Shown piece by piece: positions 11,090 through 23,138 of a stretch of DNA of 64,000 nt. Source of the stretch: Margaritifera margaritifera (taxonomy: Eukaryota; Mollusca; Bivalvia; Unionida; Margaritiferidae); the NCBI GenBank assembly GCA_029931535.1, contig JAQPZY010001048.1:828001-892000 (forward strand), written 5' to 3'. The position numbers were made by a program, and so were the translations under genes. The notes under the pieces were generated by a model that saw only the letters and a program-made list of their open reading frames with translations, had not been told where the DNA came from and did not search any database. The stretch's first letter is position 1, and each line of letters begins with the position of its first letter.

Positions 11090-12520
11090 GACCAATAGGA
11101 GAATCAGTCTTATACAAGAATGAAAATGTAACGTTGCATGAACTTTCTCTAACAAGCAAAGAGTGCACTCAATGTAATCTAGCTATGTTCATAAATAATA
11201 AAAAGCAATGATTATGGTAGCCCCTTATATGCGTATACAATAGATATGTTCTCACTAGGGAAAATTAACGGAGATACCAAATATAATACAATACAAACAT
11301 TTAACACTGAACATATTTGCAGGCTTGACAACGTTTCTTAGCGAGAGGTGAATTCAGATTTTCTATTATGGTCTCGTCTTGCCACCGACTTAAACTTCGT
11401 TGTCGAGCTAAATAAAAGAGATAGCCATAATGATTACAATAATAGCATTCTACTTTGAGAACGTTTGCAAGGAAATGGTATCCAAAATAAGTCAGTGCGT
11501 GGGCTATATGGAATCAAGAGCTTCGTTAATGAAGAAAATACACGCAATTTTTTCACGCACATTTGAGTTATTTTTTCTATAAGGTATACTCACTTTCGTC
11601 TCTAATGTTTAAAACGTCTAAAGAATTTGCAAAAGTGTGTAAGTATTAGTCTCTTTAAATTGATGTCTTATTTTCTTATTTTTGCTGAGAACCATATATC
11701 ATAAGTGAAACCTGTTTTTATCTTCCTATTTTACATGTACCCATGTACATTCCTGATTTCTCAATTGAATTTTAATGTGTAGAAAAAAACACACTCGACG
11801 GGCTGCTCTATTGAGCATTTCCGTTGTTTTAAGGACCATGGTAGGTATACTGACCTCGCCAGGCTGTACAGTATAGGCATATGTTACACCGTTTCTTCAG
11901 GCTCCTTGTCCCTACTGAGACCCTAGCCTCTAGCCTCGGCCTCCGGATTTTCATATTGTGATTGTTGCGGTTGATAATGCTAATATTGTTGCTCCTGCAG
12001 ATTGTTGTTCTTTTTTTCCTGTTTTTGTCCCATTCTAGTAGTAGGGTTTGGGCAATTCTGAAATGAACCAATTTAGTCTGGACTATTCTCATTCTCTTGG
12101 TCATCAAGTACAACACATCAACCCTGTTTAGGAATTGCTTAACTCTCTCCGAATGTTTTCAGCTAGTGTATAGTATATCAGTGGTACTCACTGTTCAACG
12201 ATTGATGGTAAGACTGGTGAAAAACATCACTTTAAATAGGTGGGAATGGGATTGGAATTAGTCTTGGTACGTTGTCACCCGTAGCGTATCTTTTTTTCTG
12301 GCTCAATCAATCAGAATACGTTTCGTATCTACCAATCAAAACGCGGGATAGTTGTGTGACTCAGTCGGTGTTGAGAAATATTATTTTTACAAACAACAAC
12401 GTCAGAGTAAAGTATATGATAGTACAGTACAACACCATAACATGGCTGAGATCAAGACTAACACAATTTCTTATGGTGGGTCTGTGGTCATGTCTAATAC
12501 TACTAATAAAATACCGCTCC
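11090..12520 (+). repeat. Left arm of a second palindrome (partner 12970-15480)
   Basis: Blocks pair in reverse complement with sequence to the right: 11245-11325 with 15235-15315 (strong, containing the AATACAATACAA tract), 11500-11590 with about 14990-15065, 11900-12250 with about 13260-13580, and 12290-12450 with about 13030-13230. Identity by eye is 65-85%. The minus-strand frame 11829-12116 ends with three cysteines (CNICLYC) and resembles a decayed transposon protein, but I cannot name the family. This looks like an old fold-back unit. Confidence 0.65.
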
Positions 12521-12744
12521 TGCTATTGTTCAATCGATGCATCATCAGTCCAAGCAGATTCCGTTGGATATGACTCTGCGATTGTTTTCTCATCACACGA
12601 ATTTCATATGTCGCCAACAACACTGTTGTTAGAATAGCATTTGGGTTTATTATGTGTGTGTGTTTTCTTTTCTTTAACACAATACAATTAGAAAGAGAGG
12701 AAGAGTTACTGAACTTTGTACAAATACTGAATGAGGAAAACTCC

Positions 12745-12976
12745 AGTTTTTGTTTTTCTTTTTTTTCTTTTTTCTTTTTGTTTGTTTGTTTTCTATTGGC
12801 TATAAAGGCACTTCAAACACATGATTAGCTATATCGTGCCAAGAAAATGGGAACTAAGTTTCCTTTCCCAAGGACACATTGAGGCAGTCTACCATCGCTG
12901 GCCTGGGCAGGTATCGACCCTGAAACTCATGCATTGCAGGTATGACGCTCTACCGACAGAGCTACTGTGGCTCCCT
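12745..12976 (-). mobile_element. tRNA-derived SINE (Lys/Val-like head), minus strand
   Basis: On the minus strand it starts near 12976 with GGGAGCCACAGTAGCTCTGT, which holds an A-box with TAGAGCG following, then a B-box-like GGGTCGATACCT. After the head comes a GTGTCCTTGGGAAAGGA body motif, common in SINEs of marine invertebrates, and an A-rich AAACAAACAAAC tail. It lies in the loop of the 11.1-15.5 kb palindrome. It is of a different type from the SINE at 10450. Confidence 0.75.
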
Positions 12977-15480
12977 ATACAGCAACAATTGCAATAGATA
13001 CACCCAAATAATGGTGTTAGCATTCCTCTTAAACATGGTATAGTTTTACACTGTACTACACTATCTTTCATTATGTGGTTGTTGTTTGTCGAAATGCTAT
13101 TTTGCAACACCGACTTTGTCACACCACACGTCATCCGATATTCTGAGTGGTAGATGCAAGAGGCACTCTGATCAAATATACCAGAAAATAAAAAAGAACG
13201 ATAAATTTGGGAACATGCCAAAACAAATTGCAATCCCTTTTCCATATAAATCGTTAGGTTTCTAAGTAGTTATACCATCCATTGTTGAAGAGTTAAGATG
13301 GGTACTACTGGTAAATTATGAACTACCTTAATACATTTGGAGATGATGAAGTACCTCCTGCACCGGGTTGAGGAGTTGGACCTGAAGCCGAAACAGCACG
13401 AGAATGGTATTGAGAGAAGGGATCCATTTCAAGATAGGCAAAAATCAAGAAAAGCTGCAGTAGTTAGAACATCAGCATCAGCAGCCGCAACAAACACAGC
13501 AAAAACATTTGGAGCCCATTGCTTTTTCCAAGCATTGCTATAGGTTCTCTGTCTCGGTAGGGACTTAAAGCTGTAAAACATGGCCCTAGACGTGCAGCTG
13601 CATTGGTCATTTAAACAAAGGGCCTTTTTAAGAACAAGTCAGCGGCTCTTCTCAAGGCCACACCGGGCATTCTAGAAAAGAGAATACTCGTCATTATTGC
13701 CCTCCTCTTTGTTTGCGTTTCTCTGTGCCATTGCGTAATAGTGTGCTTGTATAAAGAACAAGATAATACTCTACCCCTTTACCTTTTCTATGTGCAATTT
13801 TGTGTTAATGTGAGCATATATAATTGGTATGAAAAAAATATCATAGCACACCCGACATACGTATGAGTAATAATGTGTTTATATGAAGAAAGAAAAAGAT
13901 TGGTATAAAGAAATATATTATAATACCCCCAATTTGTACATGTAACTGTATGTTCTTATTGTGTCATTTTGTCTAGGTCTTCCCGGGTTCTTCCTTCACC
14001 AAATATACGTAAACAACAAAATGTTAGTTAATTTCAGCATGTGTATTGTCTGTAATTAAGTGTATTTATTTCTCTGTCTGTTTCATTCGTAACCGTGTTA
14101 CAATTTTAATTCAATTGCTGATGTGTATGGTTGGTAGTGAAGGTCTTTCCTTCCTCTGTGTCCAGTGTCGATAAAATTAGTACAGACACTTTTGTTCTGA
14201 ACTATCCTAATCTTGACAAATATACAATTTTGTTTCGATGTTTAAAAGGATGAAATGTTATACTCCTTTTATATGAAAAGAAATTATACATGACAGTGAA
14301 TTTCAAACTTGTAACGTGTCAACGTGCTTATTTTGAAATCCCACATGTGTGGAATTAAGCAGAATAAACAGTGTTAGTGAATTTCGGTCTGGGCGTTGTT
14401 TATAATTATATGTTTTTGCTGTCTATCCATCACGCTAAATTCCCATAGATGGCTATAATGAAATACGTAGTGTTAAAATGTCCATAGTATACTGTACCCT
14501 ACGAAGCGTAATGTTAACTTACAATTACACTTCATAGCGTCCCAAACTGTTCTAAACGTACATGCTTTGACGATTGAAAGTCTTAAAACTTGGCAAATAT
14601 GGAATCTCAACGGAATCTTTCACTTGCATTGTGGAAAAAAAAGACATCAACGCACAGGAAAAAGGGTCACAAAGTGGATTGAAACAAAGTCATGAAACAA
14701 ACTTGCTATGTTGTTGGTCATTACGTTTCGTGATTATTCAGTGAGCAGACAAAAGACGCTGTTTGTTTCTTCCTATGCATGTAATTATTCGTGTTCAACA
14801 TAAGGAATGTATTTGGTCGCATCTAACAAAACGATGAAACAGGTTTTATTTGTGATATCTACTTTCCTGTAGAAATAAGACATCTGTCTGAAGAAACTGA
14901 TATTTAAGCACTTTTACAACTTTTTGATTATCAACTTCTTCGCTTGAAAGATTATAGGCTTGAAGATGAGAATAACTTGCACACAAAAAAACTCACACGT
15001 TTGTGAGAACAATATTGTATGTATTTTTTCATCAACGAAGCTTTTGATTCTCTCTAGCCAATTTACTGACTTATGTTGCATTGCAATTCCCAAGAAATGT
15101 TGATAAAGTAGAATGGGGATTTCGTAATCAGTTTTGCTATCTTTTTCTTTAGCTGAACAACGTAGCATAAGTCACTGGCAAGACGAATCTGTCACAGAAA
15201 TTTGCAATCCACCTCTCACTTACCAACGTTTTATATTTGCACATATGTTCACTATTAAATTTTTGTATTGTATTCTACATGGTATCCCCATTTATTTTCC
15301 CCAGTGAGAACTTAGGGGTTGTACATGAAGAGGAAGGACTTAATCCTCGCTTTTCATTATCTATTAGTAAATGAATGCACGACAGCCCCAAATTCACACA
15401 TAAGTTCTTCATGCCACAAGGTAATTTTTGAAGAAAACTGACGCTCAAGGTGCCAATGCTGGTCCTTTCCACAAAAGATA
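12970..15480 (-). repeat. Right arm of the second palindrome, interrupted
   Basis: This region carries reverse-complement partners of 11090-12520. The pairing is broken between about 13650 and 14830, which holds the TGTGTGATTGTG-type repeat (13725-14480) and so looks like a later insertion. The minus-strand frames at 15275-15472 and 14914-15168 fall in the well-preserved outer part of the arm. They may be remnants of a transposon protein split by stops; no family is recognised. Confidence 0.6.
13725..14480 (+). repeat. Low-complexity repeat family R, plus-strand copy
   Basis: The first part (13725-13960) is built from units like TGTGCTTGTATAAAGAA plus AATATCATAGCACACCC. The tail (14290-14480) includes ACAGTGAATTTCAAACTTGT. 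The tail matches 59100-59310 in direct orientation. The unit part 13725-14010 matches 57490-57795 in reverse complement, including a short SINE tail piece at 13980-14015. I see no coding content. Confidence 0.65.
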
Positions 15481-15499
15481 AATTTTTAAAAAAGAGTAT

Positions 15500-18400
15500 T
15501 AAACAGCTGCATGCATTTCAAAATAGTTGCTATCAAGGCCGCTTTACGGATATTCTACTTCCTTGAACCTAACGTGTCTACCGCTACCGGTGACTATCTA
15601 AACTTCCTATGTGATTATTGGTATTTGCGTTGATTTTTATACTGTTAGATAACTAAAGGAAGTGCAAATACCTCACACCAATTTCAAGATCAACACAAGC
15701 CCAAAGCACTTAGTTCACAAAATTGTAATATACTTAAATTCTTAATTATTACGCAATAACAGCTGACAAAATCACATGATAACCTTAAATTAAGAATTTT
15801 AATAGGGGTCAACTTTCGAAACTATAACCTGCCACCTGAAACATTTTACTCAAAATAGTGTGTGTAAAACGTTTTGTATATATTTAGACAATATATAGTA
15901 AAATGTTATAAAGGAAAAAAGAATGTATGCGAAACTAGCAATGTTGTCACTCTTTTATAAAAGTGACTACTTTGCGGCTGAAAACAATGCATTGTGTATA
16001 TTCTGTGATGATATTGTCACGACATTACCGAAATTCCTTTTCAGTGCTGCTGGAATGCCTAGAATCGACTTTGGAGTTGCAAATTATGAGTGAATGCGAG
16101 AACTATGTGAGTTGCTCTTGATACAACTTCTTTATTCTGTAGCCAATTATTTGCAAGAAATGGTTGTCTAAAGTGGGCTACTTTAACGAAGAGCCACTGT
16201 ATAGTTAATTATATCACGCTCTTTAGCAGTAATTTTAAGCTGAGCAAAAAACAAGCGTCCCTTAAAATGACTGACGCTCTACTGACCGAAATGAATTTCC
16301 AGGAATTCATGATAAGATCATTTCTTCCTTTCAATATTATTCAGCAATACAAGATTTTCAAATTAGATTTTGTGGATGTTACCTTGGCACCATTATCATT
16401 TAGGAATAACACGATATCATAACAAGTTTTCTGGTGGAAAACCAATGTTAATATGACTTTCCCTTATGAAGGAGTGACAATAGCAATATTGTCAAGATGG
16501 CTTCCATGGTGGACATATTGGATATCAGATGGGCACCATTTTCATTTAGAACATACTAGACACGAGAATACGTATATTGGTGAAAGCGCAATATCGACAT
16601 GACCAACAATTCCAGGAGAAGTAGGCATAATAGCCATTGTGGCAGCCATATTGGAAATCGGATCGACACTATATTCATTTACGACCAATTAGACATCATC
16701 AGAAGTATTTCAGAGGAAACTCAATGGTGATATGACCAGTCATTCGATAGTAGTGACAAAGACTGGATCTCTGAGCAGCACCATTTAGGACCACATTAGA
16801 CTTCATAAGAAATCATTTAGTTCTAAACCCATGTTGATAGGACCATCCATTCTGGAAGAGTAGCTATAACACGATTTTAGATGCCAACGGACTTGCAATA
16901 CGGTGAAAGAACTGTTGTTTCCATTTTTGTGGTTATACCTCTTTGATAAACTCTCTTCTAAATAAAATAAACCACTCTCGCATCAACTCAAAAGAAAATC
17001 TGCTTTCGTTGGTATACTGTACACCTACCTACGTTTTACATCGGAACAGTTAGCAGGATGCTGTATGGTACCTTTTCTCAGAGGAACCGGCTTTTTTCTT
17101 TAGAGATCTCTATTTTCTGCGTCTTTCTTCATCTAGGAATTTAAACAAGATAAACAAAAATACATTTCTTTCTTTTTTCATGACAATTCATTGCTGTATA
17201 CTGCACAAAATCTTTCACTTTCACTTGAAATTAACCTGAAAAAGTACACTTCTACATTAGTAGATGGTCGGTATGTTCAAGAGTAACGTCACACATAGCA
17301 GCAAACCTTGCCTTAGTCAAGTGAGGTATTGGACTCGGTAATTTTGAACAATCTAACACTTGATTTATTTTAATGTGAATATCGTGAATTCATCATATCT
17401 TACTAGAGAAACTGATTTTTAATCTGTACATAATTGTCTACAAAATGCATTAATTATTTTCATTTTTAAGATTTTCTCCACAATTGACTTTAAATCGATT
17501 ATATCAGATAAGTCGAAAAGCCCGCCCATACCAACGCGAGCAAATAAGTTAGTTCTTCATCGGAATGTCAGTGTGTGAGTTCAGTGAAGCAGGTAACTTT
17601 TTGTAAAAAAAGATCTTTCATAAAAATGTATAAACTACCTTACAAAAATATTTATCCTCCTCGCTTTGATGCGGGTAATGACGTTTCAAACATTGACAAT
17701 AATGTACAATTTTTCTTTTATTTACAAACGTTGTTGTTAACTCTACGCATTAAAACGTATTGATCTTCAACACACACAGAACACGAATCCGTCGTTGCAA
17801 ATGTCAGTCGAAGAAGGAACTGTATTAGGTCATAACGTATATGGTTCAAGTGTATGAATGTTTATTGCATAACAGATAATACACCGATGACACTCTTGAA
17901 AACATTGAACACGATTAACCCTTTCAAATATGTTAGAATACCGATGAATCAAAATTGTATAAATATAGGTCGCGGTGTGTATCTACGTTATCACCTTGTA
18001 AAGGTTATTGCTGACATTAATGCAAATAATCAGTGAAGAAAGTACAATCAAAAGGAAAGTGAATATAAATTCGTGCCTGCTCCTTCAGTTTATACTGGGA
18101 TCCAAATTAAACGTCAAGGATGTTAACGATATAGCTTCTTCTTACTTCTGAAATATCAAACCTGAAACAAATAGATATTGACTTAAGATCAAGTCAAGGT
18201 ATGTATCTCATAACAATTTTCCGAAACAAGACAATGAAGTCCTTCGTGAAATATGAATTTCTATATACTGTATCCCCTCTATAGAAATGGAACTTACCTG
18301 TTTATGCATATTTTCCAACTACTTCCAGAACGAATATTATATTGTAACTCAGTTCCCTAAACCAAGCAGGACGAACACTTCACTATTGACTTCACAGTTA

Positions 18401-20890
18401 TTTGATGAATAATTTTCTTGTCAACATTTAACAGCTTAGTTTTTTTCTTGTTCCAACGAGTACAAGCCCAATGAGTTATTGCAGAGTCATTCACTTCCGT
18501 ATGTTTTCTGGTCTAACTGCAGGAAAATTGGAAAACGAAACAGTTTAGTTTGTTTCACTCCATGCTATGCACAGAGACATAAACACACTTTGGTGATTAT
18601 TATGTATGTACTCGTTTCACGTTGGTATTCGCGTGAGGCCCGTAGCTTTTGCTCAATTTTAAACAGTAAACAGGGTGTAAAACTCTTCGCAGCGACAATA
18701 ATAAATGTACACATTTAAAACGTGAGCATAATTATGTTTAAGGGAGACATTATAAGTCGAACTTCAAAATATGCATTTGCTACAGATCCTAACTTCTTTA
18801 ATTCGAGTTTTCGCAGTTGTTTGTATTTATTTTACAGGCGATGGTTAAAACCAATTTGACACCATGACTGAGTTTGTCAAATAATTGATGCCGAGTATTC
18901 ATGTTTCCGATTTTTGAATTAGGAAGGTTTTACGTACTTAACAGTTTGCACTAAATAAATAAGGAAATTAGATACCTTAAATGAACTTCAAGACTGTATT
19001 ATCATCATTAATCTCGTTTGCATCAGAATCTTTTAAAACTAAAATTAAATTTATCAACCATGTTATGTGTACATTTCGTCATACTAAGAATATAGAACTA
19101 AGTTGAGATATGGATAAAGAACGGAATTCATGACTCATTGTATGAAAATCAAGGTATAGCTTTCTTGTTCCCGTATATATCTTCCTTAGAGAGCGGACAC
19201 ATGAGTTTAGGGTCGTATAATTAAAGTTGACGAAAAAAAGGAGAAAGAAAATATTACTTATCAAAAGAACTAACAGACTGATCAGATATATATTTTAGTG
19301 TAAATCAGGAATCACGGTAAATATAACAAAAGAAGTCATTTTGGGGATCCAACATATTATAATCTTTCAAAAAATAAAGACCGCGGTCTGCTGTCAGTAA
19401 CCTCTACGCCACATATGCAGTAAGACATTCACTAATACATGTTTAAGAATTAGATTAAATCTGTCCTTTTTTTTCTCAATTTAGTATAAATTTCCCACAC
19501 ATAAGTCTTGCGCCAAATTAAGGTATATCCAATACTAATTACAATTAGAGATGCAGGACCACGTATTCTTTGTATATTAAAATAATTATTTAAAAAATAT
19601 ACATTTTCAATTTCCCCTCTTCTCTATCTGTAATGAAGCTTTCATAATAAAGCTATGTTTCTCGCAATAAAAGTTAATTGAGTTAATCGCATGGTATGAT
19701 TTTGTGACTCTCCTAATGAATAATTGTAAATAAAGTTAGAATAAATGCATGACAGTGATACCACAAGTCACAACTTTTAAAAAGAAAATGTTGTCATGGA
19801 CCTAATCAATCTCTCACCCCTACCCCGAAAAAAAACAATATGAACACAGTGAATGTTTATCATTTAGGACCCATACAGAATAGTGTGTGGATATTGCTTT
19901 ATAATTTTTTCATATTATTGTACATCAGAAACACAAGGGTTAGGCGTCCTCTACTCCCACTGTACAATCAGGATGCCTTGCGTAAGAGAAAAAAAGTGCT
20001 AAATAGCGGAATACAATTAATATTGTGGTGCTAGTTAAATTTGGGTTTAGGATGTAATTTAACTTTAACATATGCTCTTTGAAGGACGACTATATCAGAT
20101 ATATTTAAGGCTACTTCACAAGATTCACTCTGTATCAGCTTAAATGATTTTCCCTAGGAAATATGATATTCAAATTATGCGCATCCCCTTCAATGACTAT
20201 CACTGCTAGGGACTGTCATGCATCGAACGGTTATTATCCATGGATCAAGAAGATACAACAAAGTAAGGTGTCTCACATTTGGATGGGTGTTTTGACTTAT
20301 CGAGCTTTTCTGTGATAAGAATTTTAAGATTTCCTTCACAATACCTTAACTTACTAGTTGTGACTCGAAGAATTCCCTTTGTGCTTTGTTCTATTTATGT
20401 AACTGCAATAGTGGAAATATATACGTAGTATTCTCCAGAATGGCACCTACAACGAATGAACGTTGTACATTCGTTTATGTTTTTTCTACCGACAAACTTC
20501 CATTACAGTGAACGAACCGTTGTTTCAAAGTTTGAGGAGTTGAGGTTACAATTTTCCGTTATACGCTTTTCTAAAAGCACTAAACTACACCCGTTGGTAT
20601 CTTGTAAACCTACTTACGTTTTCCATAAGAAGAGATAGTAGAATGTTGCATCTTACTTTTTTTATTTTTGAGGAACCAACTTTAACATTTTTTTTTTCTT
20701 CAGATCTGCCATTCAGTTTTTGACAGTTATTATGACAATGATAAGTTTCTACATACAATTAACTCTCTTTTAATGCTTGAAAATTCTCATCTTTAGCTTG
20801 AATGCACTGTACATACGATTATACAAGTCTGGTCCAAACATGTTACAACCCGGAATCTAATAAGGGACACAAGAATGAGTAACATCGCAT
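15500..20890. other. Gene-free stretch with dispersed repeats
   Basis: No convincing gene. At 16380-16900 there are about four degenerate units of a 140-bp repeat with ATATTGGATATC and GACAATAGC-like motifs, oriented opposite to the array at 55000-56360. Segments 16985-17110 and 20545-20710 are a diverged direct repeat sharing a GTTGGTATACTGTACACCTA-like start and an AGAGGAACC-like block. The frames of 60-79 codons at 17575, 17854, 18479, 19079 and 19840 show no recognisable family. Confidence 0.5.
16380..16900 (-). repeat. Degenerate 140-bp tandem repeat, about 4 units
   Basis: Units recur with CATATTGGATATCAGATGGG near 16515, CATATTGGAAATCGGATCGA near 16655, and weaker copies near 16770 and 16880. 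Read on the minus strand, the unit has the same motif order as the 55000-56360 array: ATATGGCCGCCA-like, then ATCTTGTTATCG-like, then TGGTCATATCGAC-like, then GATGTCTAGTTGGTC-like. Confidence 0.6.
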
Positions 20891-20894
20891 TACT

Positions 20895-21350
20895 ACTGCA
20901 TGTTACATGTAGGTGATGTCAGAGAATTCTACAATTATAGTACACCAGGCAGAGAAAAATCATATTTAATACTACATCTTACATGTAGGTGAAGTCATAG
21001 AATCCCACAATTACAGTACACCAGGCAGAGTAAAATCACATTCCTACTATACAGTACATGTAGGTGATATCAGGGAATTATATCCTTACTGTACACCAGG
21101 CATAGTAAAATCACATTCCTATTATACAGTACATATAGGTGATATCAGGTAATTATATCCTTACAGTACACCAGGCAGAGTAAAATCTCATTCATACTAT
21201 ACAGTACATATAGGTGATATCAGGTACTTATATCCTTACTGTACACTAGGCAAGGCACAATGTGTTAAATTATATCCTTACTGTACACCAGGCAAGGCAC
21301 AATGTGTTCAATTATATCCTTACTGTACACTAGGCAAGGCACAATGTGTT
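20895..21350 (+). repeat. Minisatellite, 70-75 bp units then 46-bp units
   Basis: Five units carry TACATGTAGGTGATATCAGG, then a TATATCCTTACTGTACACCA-like block and GGCAGAGTAAAATCACATTC. From about 21230 three shorter units of roughly 46 bp follow, each with TACACTAGGCAAGGCACAAT and GTGTT. The shorter unit looks like a deletion derivative of the longer one. Confidence 0.9.
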
Positions 21351-21526
21351 CAAATTTATCTCGTAAAGCTCCCCAGTCAGATCAAACCTCTATAATACAC
21401 GTCATTGTTTATAGCAGACGTGTAAACTGTACAGTACATTTTGTACACGTGTTTTTCTTCATGCAATTTAACATTTATCAGACCTAGTATAGGCCTTATT
21501 GTAACTAGTAATAGCGAGATTTTACA

Positions 21527-21530
<4 letters not shown>

Positions 21531-21587
<57 letters not shown>
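21531..21587. repeat. TA dinucleotide microsatellite
   Basis: An uninterrupted (AT)n run of nearly 60 bases. The poly Tyr-Ile frame across it is an artefact. Confidence 0.98.
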
Positions 21588-21590
<3 letters not shown>

Positions 21591-21613
21591 GACTTAAATA
21601 TGTAACCATGCAC

Positions 21614-23045
21614 ATCATACAGGTCATATTCTAGTACTCTCCCGTTTAATCACCTACTTCGTTTCAATTGGGTATAACGGTATAGCTAGTAACAATAATT
21701 ATGTTCACCAGTGACGATGGATCCTTACATATGACATATTCTAGTATTGAAACAGCAGCATTTCTCGGTTCTTTCCAGATTCTTAGACAATGCTAACAGC
21801 ACTCGTGATGAATTTATTGGACATACAACATAAAGATGGATAAATCCAATTATTTCCTGCTGTAGTTATTACAGAACATTACATAATTGATGTGATTAAT
21901 AATCTGTCCACCAACAAAGAATGTGAAATTTAAAAAGTAAGCCAAGAGGTGCTTAACGGTACGGTCCTTTTATCCTAAATCCACTCTTTATTTTATTTTA
22001 ACTATCCCTTGTTGAAACATTCTTCAAGATTATGTTTATAATTGCCAATGTAATGCCAATATTATGAAATAGGTTCCAATAATGATTGCTTGAATTACAG
22101 GACTATTTCGTTCTTAAGATGGGTTCCAAAGTAATAGAAAACACATTTTCAAATATGTCCACGTCCATTTAAACCCCAAATGACCTTATGTATAAATATG
22201 AATCAGGTTTTTAAATCATTCAAAAGTTTGTCAGCTGATATGTTTGTATCACAATTTGCTAATTTAGAGCACATGCGTTTGTGATATCACTAAAGCTTTC
22301 TGTCGTGTTTCGAATAAAGGTATGCTACACATATTGACGAATTATGGGTTGCAATTATCTCTTATAGACAGTTTTATTCTTTAACTTCAAACAGTATGAA
22401 AACAGTTTTTGCGAATACACCTGGATAAACATACAGTACCAATTATTGATTGCAATCGCTGCAACGGTGAGTAGATTTTAACCCTACCAAAACTGAATAA
22501 ATGGATTAAGGAAATAAAGTCTTGTCAAAAACGCATTCCAGAATTGAAACGAAATCTAAATCGTCGAACGAATAGAAAAATCACAGTATTTTCATACCTG
22601 TGTGTTTCTCATCCAGCTTTGCAAATCAAGCTGTCCCAGATTGCATCAATCCGTGGTACGATATACACCAACATATTTGGCCTTTTTACAAATTACTTTA
22701 GCTTATGTCAAAAGTTAAAACTTACTGTAATAAAGCGAATCCGAAGTTTTTAATTGAAACTGTAAATTCAAGGTAACTGTTTACTCAACCGTTTATAATA
22801 AAAAAGACTATTCGTTTGTGAGGAAAAAAAAACAGTCAATCCAACAATAGATGACAGAAACCCTTGTTTGATTTGCAATACAAGGTATCTCAATTTAAAA
22901 ATATTAAATAATTTAATTTATTCTTAGCATTTATATATTTAATTTTCAATCTATTTATCAGACATAGACAGAAAGTATAAAATAAATACATATCAAAGGA
23001 ATTATTAATATACAGTTCTCTCCCCTTCTTTGTATGTATTTATGA

Positions 23046-23084
<39 letters not shown>

Positions 23085-23093
23085 TAGATAGAT

Positions 23094-23138
<45 letters not shown>

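Noticed and set aside
12900..12976. tRNA-Lys/Val gene on the minus strand
   Set aside because: Promoter boxes fit, but a SINE body with GTGTCCTTGGGAAAGG and an A-rich tail follows, and no intact cloverleaf was found.
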